From positions 1,426,001 through 1,490,000 of the forward strand of contig NHZP01000006.1 of the NCBI GenBank assembly GCA_003313425.1: 64,000 nt of DNA, read 5' to 3'. This document shows, in pieces, positions 57,257 to 64,000 of this stretch. This DNA is from Pseudopyrenochaeta lycopersici. Its lineage: Eukaryota > Ascomycota > Dothideomycetes > Pleosporales > Pseudopyrenochaetaceae. The notes beneath the pieces were generated by a model. That model saw nothing but the letters and a program-made list of their open reading frames with translations. It was not told the DNA's origin and did not search any database. The position numbers and the translations under genes were made by a program. Within the stretch, counting starts at the first letter, position 1. The number at the start of each line of letters is the position of its first letter.

Positions 57257-58078
57257 GCGGCCACACAGCTGTTTTGCTTTTCTTGAAGCAAGTTGATGAG
57301 TTTAGTAGAATTTATGGCTTTCATACCTACTAAATACAGATGTGAACTTGTCCAGACAACGAGATTCCTCACTTTCCCGCACCAACATTCGTCACCTTTT
57401 CCCTAGTCTCTGCCTTCACTATCCCACTGTAACTTTCTCAGCCCTTTCACCCATATCCGAGCCTCTTTTGATCTGCTTATCTTCCTTTTTACTACATGCC
57501 TGGTATATTTTGTACCAAATTCTAACATTTTGCCCGTCAGATGTCCATACTCCTGCTTGTTACCCTTCACCTACATCTCCCGGAACGTCTTTCACCTAAG
57601 TCGAATACATTCGGCCGATTCCGACTTAGCGATTGATACTAGGCTGGTGATCTTCCCTGTATATATTTTTCAACCTCAAAATATTGGATGAATCTACGGC
57701 TTCCCCATGTCCTGCCATTCATCACACCTCTCGCACCAAGCTTTCACAGAAAGCGCTCATATTTTGGCCGAAGTGGCAGCGTAAATGCTATGAATCACAA
57801 GGTAATTCAGTGTCATCTTGATTGTTCCTAGTGCTGATGCAGCTGTTCTCGCAATGTTTACAACGCCCCTGTACGCACTGCATTCGATGACGCTTGATAG
57901 ACTCACGATGAAGCCAGGAATAGAGGCATTGTGGTAGCCTGAGCCATGTCAATATATTATCGCATAGTTTTGAAATATTAGATGGAACATGACACACCAT
58001 AAAGCTACTCCACATCCTTCCTATTTGGCGAGCGTAAGCTTGCCCATGCATCTGTTTCTCAGATACAAAGTGACCGAG
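57257..58078. other. AT-rich intergenic region
   Basis: About 820 bases. A minus-strand frame at 57788-58051 starts with a true ATG and is Cys-rich, but it has no signal peptide or splice partner, so I leave it unannotated. Confidence 0.4.
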
Positions 58079-58429
58079 ATGTGGCCCAGAACAGTTGATA
58101 GTATCTTCATCTCTTCAATAATGATTCACATATCAGTCCTCTCTTTGATTCTTACTGGTACTGGTACCAGCTCTTCGCAACAGAACAACATTCTGTCTCA
58201 CACGTGAACTGTTTGGCCATCACATTCAAATTCTGGCCGATTGGTGCCTAGCCATATACAGTCACTACCCTGGGCTTCCTTCTCAATCTACGGTTGTAAT
58301 GGCGATATCGGCGCTAATTTTCCATCCCGAGAATTGGTTTCCTATAGTATGATAAACCAGGGCGGTCAGGCGTCGCCGAAGCCGTGCCTCATGGAGCCAG
58401 GCATGTATTCGGAATTCCAGCCGTCTTAG
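58079..58429 (+). CDS. Candidate small secreted protein
   Basis: Tentative two-exon model: start at 58079 (100 aa) or at the second ATG 58121 (86 aa), exon 1 to 58203, exon 2 from 58252 to the TAG at 58427-58429. The 48-nt intron has a GTGAAC donor and a CCTAG acceptor, and the phases fit. The N-terminus (MIHISVLSLILTGTGTSSS) looks like a secretion signal. The mature part has two Cys (YGCNGD and KPCLME) and a GxNFPSRELVS segment. A third exon is possible if GTATTC at about 58404 is a donor. No family recognised. The main support is a signal-like N-terminus joined in frame by a normal-size intron. Confidence 0.3.
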
Positions 58430-58750
58430 GCATCGTGAATGATCCCGGTACAAGCGTTAGTTGCTGTAGATGTTGGATAAAATAGTATGTGTGGGTGGGT
58501 GATTTAGGAAGGAGTATATTGTTCGCGATATTCATAACCATGCTGACGTATATTACTCTCGACCTTGGAGTGAGCACTTACATCCTTCGTTGTCTGTTCA
58601 TTATCATACGAGCAACTCTATTGGGACTGGCGAAATATTTGGTGTTCATGTACTCATATGATGGAATAAAATTCGGGTTCCGTCAACGATCGTGCGTCGG
58701 GGTCGGTGTTGGTGTCGCCATTTTTGCACCGTAAAATTTGTTCATTGGTA

Positions 58751-59250
58751 TCATTGTCGTTGCTCATATTGGCATCTCAATTGTAGAAATTCTCCAGCTC
58801 TTGCTTGCTAGTTTGGATTTGGGCCGAAGCGCAAATATAGCAAAACTTACCCCAATCAATCTGAAGTACATAAAACAAAAGTTTGCAGAGCATAGCTTGG
58901 ACCATAGAGAATCTGAGAGTGGACGTACTACGAGAGTATTGAACCAGATGGAGGTGCGATCTATAGCGCCACCAGCTTGCGTCTTGTTCCCAGAAGCCCC
59001 AACTGTACATATTATTGTATTTTGTCCAATATTATAGCTCATCTGATCGGCGCAGTAGCAGTAGCGTCCATTCTCAATACCGAAGAAACGGTATGGAGTA
59101 CCATCCTGATGATAACAAAAGTCCAAACAATTCTGGTGCGTCATAGTTGTGGGGCGATAATTATTTGGGCCTTGAAGGACGCGCTGTCCGGTGATCGGAT
59201 TCGTTGATGGGAAACATCCCTGGTATATGTTGGATCGAAAAGTGGTGATT
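58751..59250 (-). CDS. WSC-domain protein, 5' end incomplete
   Basis: Predicted secreted or surface protein with one WSC domain, a Cys-rich putative carbohydrate-binding module of fungal wall sensors and related proteins. The exon 59250-58851 carries YQGCF, CLDFCYHQDGTPYRFFGIENG, RYCYCADQM and ICTVGASGNKTQAGG, with the eight-Cys WSC order largely visible. A 43-nt intron (58808-58850, GTAAGT donor, ACTAG acceptor) leads to a last exon 58807-58751 encoding 18 residues and TGA. Upstream, a perfect CTACTAAC branch and CCTAG acceptor precede 59250. A hydrophobic exon around 59445-59401 (AIVLVAFTASLLF, donor GTACCT) fits in phase as a signal peptide, but I found no ATG for it. No transmembrane sensor tail is visible. 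Confidence 0.65.
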
Positions 59251-59445
59251 CTAGGCTTTTGAATAGTTAGTAGCTGCCAAAGGCAGTACGTTAGGCTGCA
59301 CAATGTGTCTGGGACTGTGTTCTGTTCTTTATCGCCGTGGATGAGAAACAAAAGAAAGCTGTGTTAGTGATCCAGTGTGAGATGTCGAGTATGCAGGTAC
59401 TTGAAGAGAAGAGAGGCGGTAAAAGCGACAAGGACAATGGCCTCT

Positions 59446-60713
59446 ACGTATACCAAGTTTCAACAAGGCGGCCAAAAGGGCTTGAAGAGGCAGATTTTAC
59501 AAGGCTTTGTACTCTGCACCCTTAGCGCATCCACAACGTGGAAGGGACAGGAATGAAGCTGGGGCGAAGGGGCTCCCTTTCGGAGGCACGCTTCTCCCTT
59601 TGCTCGTCCCTTGGCGTGTGTCAATTACAAATCCCGTATGTGCATCCGTGAGCGCGGAGTTGTCCCTAACCACTGCCATTGACGGATGGGATCAAGTGCC
59701 CGAGTCGAATTTGCATCTCAAAAGCTTCTCGAAGCTACTTTTTTGCGCAATTTTGGCAAGCGCCGCAGCCTCCTTGACACTGGGTCGGAAAGTACATTCC
59801 AATTAACCTGGATATGGAAGGATGGCAGAGTTTGCCATGCTTCTTATCAGTCTGTATGCAAGGAGGTAACCCGAGGACATGGAGTTCCAATCGTTGTTCA
59901 AGACCACCACCATTACAGAATATCGCTGGCTGAACTGATACGGAGATATGGGAACTTTTATGAACTTTTGGATTGTGGATGTTGAAGTTCATGAACCCCT
60001 GTAGTCGCCTCAACCTCCTGGCCCGAATGCGCTCTTCTCATGAAACAACCAGGCTGCACCTCAGCATCAAGTAAATCTTTGACATTATTGAAAAATACTC
60101 ATTGATAGAAATGCCTCGGTGTCCACTCCTTCCAAAAATACGGCGCGGAGACACCCTGAGTAATCATGGTTGAGCCATTCCCAACTATTTCTAGGTTTCA
60201 ATCGTGACGCCTAATTAACACAATGATGGGGTATTGGAGCGTTCAAGCTATCGAAATTAGCATATTTCGTCAAGAATAGCAAACAGCCGCCTGCAATAAT
60301 GGCCTGCGTCTGGTTGTGTTGCTCGTGTTGCGGGATCAATAATGCTTCCGGTTGCGCTTGCCATTTCAGATCTCACGATGAATGGAAAGTTTAGCCGAAC
60401 CCTGGAAACATTTAATGCTACACCATCACATCTCAAACTTGGTTGGGAGTGATACTCATGCCTATTTATAGTCCAAGCGATCTACATGACACCGACAGGT
60501 AGGTTAAGGTCTTCGGCCCTCGAAATGCAGCTTCTTTCTTCTGCTCCCGTTTTCTTTTCCGGATCCCTGTGTCTTCCCGTGGCAGTCGATCTACCATAGT
60601 TTCGGTACTTTTACGGTCTGTCGTAGTCTTCGGATTGCATCATTTTTTGAAAATAAGTCTGTAGAGTTGAATTTCTACGGAAGATCCCTTCAGATGCGCA
60701 CAGCAGCGGCACA
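59446..60713. other. Intergenic region, no gene supported
   Basis: About 1.27 kb upstream of the ferric reductase. Plus-strand open frames at 59507-59806 and 59686-59985 overlap each other and resemble no family. Confidence 0.4.
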
Positions 60714-63074
60714 ATGGCCGATCGTTCTGATGATGTCGACGATATCAGATACCAACATCATCTGAAGCATCGAGGTGCGGCTAATCAGCGACTCTTCGTG
60801 GTAACATGGTGTATCTTTACAATCATTGTTCTCATGGTTGGTGCCTGGAAAGCCTCAAAGTGGTGGAGTCGAAGATGGTAACTCCATCCTGCAGCACAAA
60901 CGAAATTGGCCTGACATTCTTCTAGCCATTACAAACATCATTCTCTATCAGCGATACATCCTATATTTCGCAACCTTCGGCGTCGTACTAGCTCTTTGTT
61001 AAAAGCTGTTTCCATATTACCAATACCGCAAATCCTTTGCTTCGCCATCGCAAGATTAACAATTGGCCGCATATATCTCCTTATTATCTACACCGCTAGC
61101 ATCACATTATCTCTTACACTCGTGAATGCACCGACCTTTTCTCAACACTTCCTGGACGATATTGCATTCCGCGCAGCCTGGGTTACGATCACACAGATAC
61201 CACTGGTATACTTGTTAGCAGCGAAATGTGGACCAATAAGTTTTCTTGCCGGGCTTTCATATGAACGCGTCAACTGGATGCATCGATGGGTTGGACGGAT
61301 ATTATTCGTAAGTGGGACGACGCACATGGCGATCATGAAGTCCTCCATCTCATTGCGAGACATCATGCAGTCACACGATGAGGGGATGTCCGTTGTCCGA
61401 CACGGCATAGGCGCGTATTGTATGCTTGGTTGGATCGCGGCCAGCAGTATTGTGCCATTAAGGAGCTGGAGCTATCGCGCTTTCTACGTCAACCACTGGA
61501 TGTCGACTATCGCCTTTCTAGCCCTCGTCTTCTGGCATGTCCCGGTCTTTGCACGGATGCCAATATATATCGCAATGAGTTTTGTTACCTTAGATAAGGC
61601 TCTGCAAGCTTACAACTTCTGTAACAAGAATGTCTCCATTCGCCCGTTGAGGCGCAAGTTCGCAAGGTTCAGTAGAGGTCCCGGCCGCCGTATGCTCATC
61701 ACCGGCTTTCCAGTTGAAATGACAGCCCCATCGCCGATCATTGCAGGCCTTTCGACGCAGACAAAAGACTTGACCACTATCATCCGAATTACCAAGATAC
61801 CATTCTCTTGGAAACCGGGACAGCATATACGTCTCTTCATTCCTGCTCTGGGTGCTTTCGAGATACACCCCTTCACACCGGCAAACTGCTCAGCCTTGAT
61901 GCCGCCACCTCTACCACCGAGGAAAGATATCGAACAGATCCGTAACACTGGATTACTTGCATCCAAGCCTCCAAATCCGACGAGTGAAATGCTATTGATG
62001 ATTCGTGCACACTCCGGCCTGACGCATCGTCTCGCCAAGTATCATGCGGAATGGCTCACGCACCCGTGCCCGAATGCAAGTAAGCCTTCATCAACACTGA
62101 CAGCTTATATTGATGGACCATACGGAGAAACGCCAACATGGTCGAGATTTGAGAAGCTGGTATTAGTGGCTACATCAACAGGGGTGTCGTTCGCACTCTC
62201 GATAATGGACCATCTGGAACAGCTTTGCTTCCTGGAGGACGAGCAATTGAAGACGCGAAGTGTGACGTTCCTATGGGTAAGTAGGCACTTAGACCCACAA
62301 TTTGAAAACATTGTGGAGGATCTGCTATCCCGATATAACACATCGTTATGTGAATTAGACATAAGGTTGGAAGTGGAGTTTTACACCACATGTCTTCATT
62401 CTGCAATTGGATCTGGGTCAACGCCACACGATCCGTTTTCACATCTCCGCCTATATCCACAGGGACGTTTATCCGGAAAGCCATCATTGCGGATCAGAAA
62501 CCCAGATGAGATTTACGACGAGTGGGACCGGGAAGCGGAGATTAAAAGATTGGGACAGAAGGTAGCGGAGCCATTCGTGACCGAAATGGGGAGCGTTGAC
62601 AGGAGCAGCTTTGAAAGCGATCAATTCAGCGAAACAAGCACATTTGTTGAAAATCATGGCGAATCCGGAAATGATGAGGATCCATTCTCTGACGCCTATG
62701 AAGTAGACAGAGAAGATGCAGCGTATCGGCCGCTACCCTCTCTCAGATCACAGCGGCATGAGCCACCTAGAAGCAAAAGAAATGGAGAAGAAATGAAGTG
62801 TCAATGTGAAATCATCCAGTATCAGAAGAAGCGTTTATCTACAAAGCGCAATTCGAACGAATTTATAAACCGTAGATACGCCATTCGTCCGGATTTGGAA
62901 CATACCTTGTCAAACGCAGTACCACAAGCGAGTCTGGAGAGCACAATGGTGGCCGTGTGTGCGAATGAATATGTCACTCGAGATATGCGGAAAGTAGTAG
63001 CAAAGATGAATGTCGACTTCGCGCTGCGCAGACGAGCGGCTGGGGTCGATATTTTCTTGGAAGGGTTTGGGTGA
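60714..63074 (+). CDS. Ferric reductase-like transmembrane protein (FRE family)
   Basis: Predicted metalloreductase moving electrons from cytosolic NADPH through FAD and two hemes to extracellular Fe3+ or Cu2+. Exon 1 (60714-60877) encodes an N-terminus and first membrane segment (MADRSDDVDD..., TIIVLMVGAWKASKWW); a 48-nt intron (60878-60925) leads to exon 2 (60926-63074). Total 2313 nt, 770 aa. The ferric-reductase membrane domain contains heme-ligand candidates in ERVNWMHRWVGRILF and THMAIMKSS, then VNHWMSTIAFLALVFWHVPVF. The FAD-binding motif HPFTPAN follows PFSWKPGQHIRLF, and DGPYGETPTW is the nucleotide-binding loop. A long acidic insertion (about residues 560-690) interrupts the C-terminal NAD domain. 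This may supply iron uptake; no siderophore genes are nearby. Confidence 0.92.
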
Positions 63075-64000
63075 GCGCTTGTGGTCAGCAGTGAGCGCCT
63101 TAATATTAAGGACGTGATATCCCGACAAATCAGAATACAATTTACACATACGTAGACCTTTGCGAACTATTCTTTCTCCCTGCCATTGATGTGATACAGC
63201 GATGGTACCGAATTGCCTGCTGTTGATCCATCCTCACTTATCTCTGTGGTCCCTCAAGACTTGCTAATTCGAGTACTAGAAGCCGGAGTTCCTGTAAACG
63301 GTTTGGGAGCGAGCAGTTCTGAAGCTTCTGTGGTAGAAGGCACACGGTCGAAGCGGTAAGAGGGAGCTGGAGAATGTAAAAGTGGCCCTCAATGAGACAC
63401 ATGCAGCAATCTGAGTAGTTCTTCGAGGACCTGTGATACATTTAGTGAGATTTCTTGCAGGTGAGTCCTAGGAGTACTTGCAAATTTTTCTAGAATGCAA
63501 TGCGAAATCTTGAAAATATCTTATTCCCCACTCCATATGGTAGCAAACAGTGCGTGGCGATTGACTTGAGGCTTCGCGCTGCTATTTTAATCCCTATACA
63601 TTGCCTAACAGGGTCCTCAAGTGTAGGCTCGCGTTCAGGATCTCGAAGATCTCGCTTTAATCGCATACCGTTCCCTTGTGGAGTCAGTTTGCAGCCCGGA
63701 TTAAGTACATTCCAATAGTTACTAGGTGTTTTTATAGCTATATTGGCTTCAGAATGACATATAAAAAGATTCCCAGCCAGTTAAAGGTCTTATTAGAGAG
63801 AAGAAAGTTTTGTGATTTTGCTCTCTTCACTGAGGCTCGGCGTGAAGTGACCTGAACACAACTCTCACTGTCAACCGATATCTCATAATACATGCATTTA
63901 GACAGCAACCAAGCATGCCAGATTATGGAGGCAATGGAGGAGCAAATTAGTAACTAAATGATTTTGCTTGTATGCCAGATAACAGAATGTGTTCAATTGA
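63075..64000. other. AT-rich end of window, no gene supported
   Basis: About 930 bases after the ferric reductase stop. Only short open frames; no RNA gene or repeat recognised. A gene could begin beyond the right edge. Confidence 0.45.

Noticed and set aside
57788..58051. Cys-rich minus-strand frame of 87 codons
   Set aside because: No signal peptide, no transcript-like splice context, overlaps the promoter of the secreted candidate.
60996..61020. Start of the ferric reductase at the beginning of its long open frame
   Set aside because: That frame begins with TTG; an upstream ATG exon at 60714 joins in phase and adds the N-terminal membrane segment.

Overview
This window is nuclear DNA of a filamentous ascomycete (Pezizomycotina). 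Genes carry short introns, mostly 42-60 nt, with GTANGT-type donors, CTAAC/CTGAC-like branch sites and YAG acceptors. Gene content is typically fungal: ATG1, an eIF3b/PRT1 homologue, a BAR-PH-ArfGAP protein, RPT4, SEC59, ATP11, PEX10, a CBM18 wall protein, a WSC protein and a FRE-type ferric reductase. A dothideomycete (Pleosporales-like) origin is my best guess from protein flavour; it is not proven. I see no tRNA, rRNA, CRISPR, transposon or viral element. Most gene models below were built by joining exons by eye. For nearly all of them the summed exon length is a multiple of three and the joined protein matches the family.

Layout. From 0 to 41.5 kb the window is a dense housekeeping block. 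In order it holds: a C2H2 zinc-finger gene cut by the left edge; cytochrome c1; an M1 aminopeptidase; a WD40-cyclophilin; an MFS transporter; a CBM18 protein with a long serine-rich repeat tail; ATG1; dolichol kinase; the divergent RPT4/RRP9 pair; a NAT9-like acetyltransferase; an NAD-dependent epimerase/3-beta-HSD; eIF3b; a BAR-PH-ArfGAP protein; and ATP11. Long spacers without a supportable gene lie at 3.2-4.8, 14.7-16.9, 20-22 and 39.1-40.5 kb.

From 41.7 to 64 kb the DNA is more AT-rich and gene-poor and looks like an accessory region. It holds an F-box-like protein, an F-box protein, two head-to-head orphan genes at 46.3-48.1 kb, a CorA-like membrane protein, PEX10 (the one clear housekeeping gene here), a protein with two RNase H1 N-terminal (viroplasmin-like) domains but no RNase H, a multi-pass membrane protein with a broken or spliced frame, a small secreted candidate, a WSC protein and a ferric reductase.

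The most unusual points are these. (1) The plus-strand orphan at 47.3-48.1 kb has a motif order that recalls the second half of a gasdermin pore-forming domain; this is a hypothesis only. (2) A protein has duplicated hybrid-binding domains uncoupled from RNase H. (3) The CorA-like gene can be rebuilt except for one unresolved junction. (4) An Arg-rich in-frame extension precedes the aminopeptidase. (5) A stop-free 93-nt intron sits in the ATG1 kinase domain. (6) An in-frame minisatellite forms the tail of the CBM18 protein.
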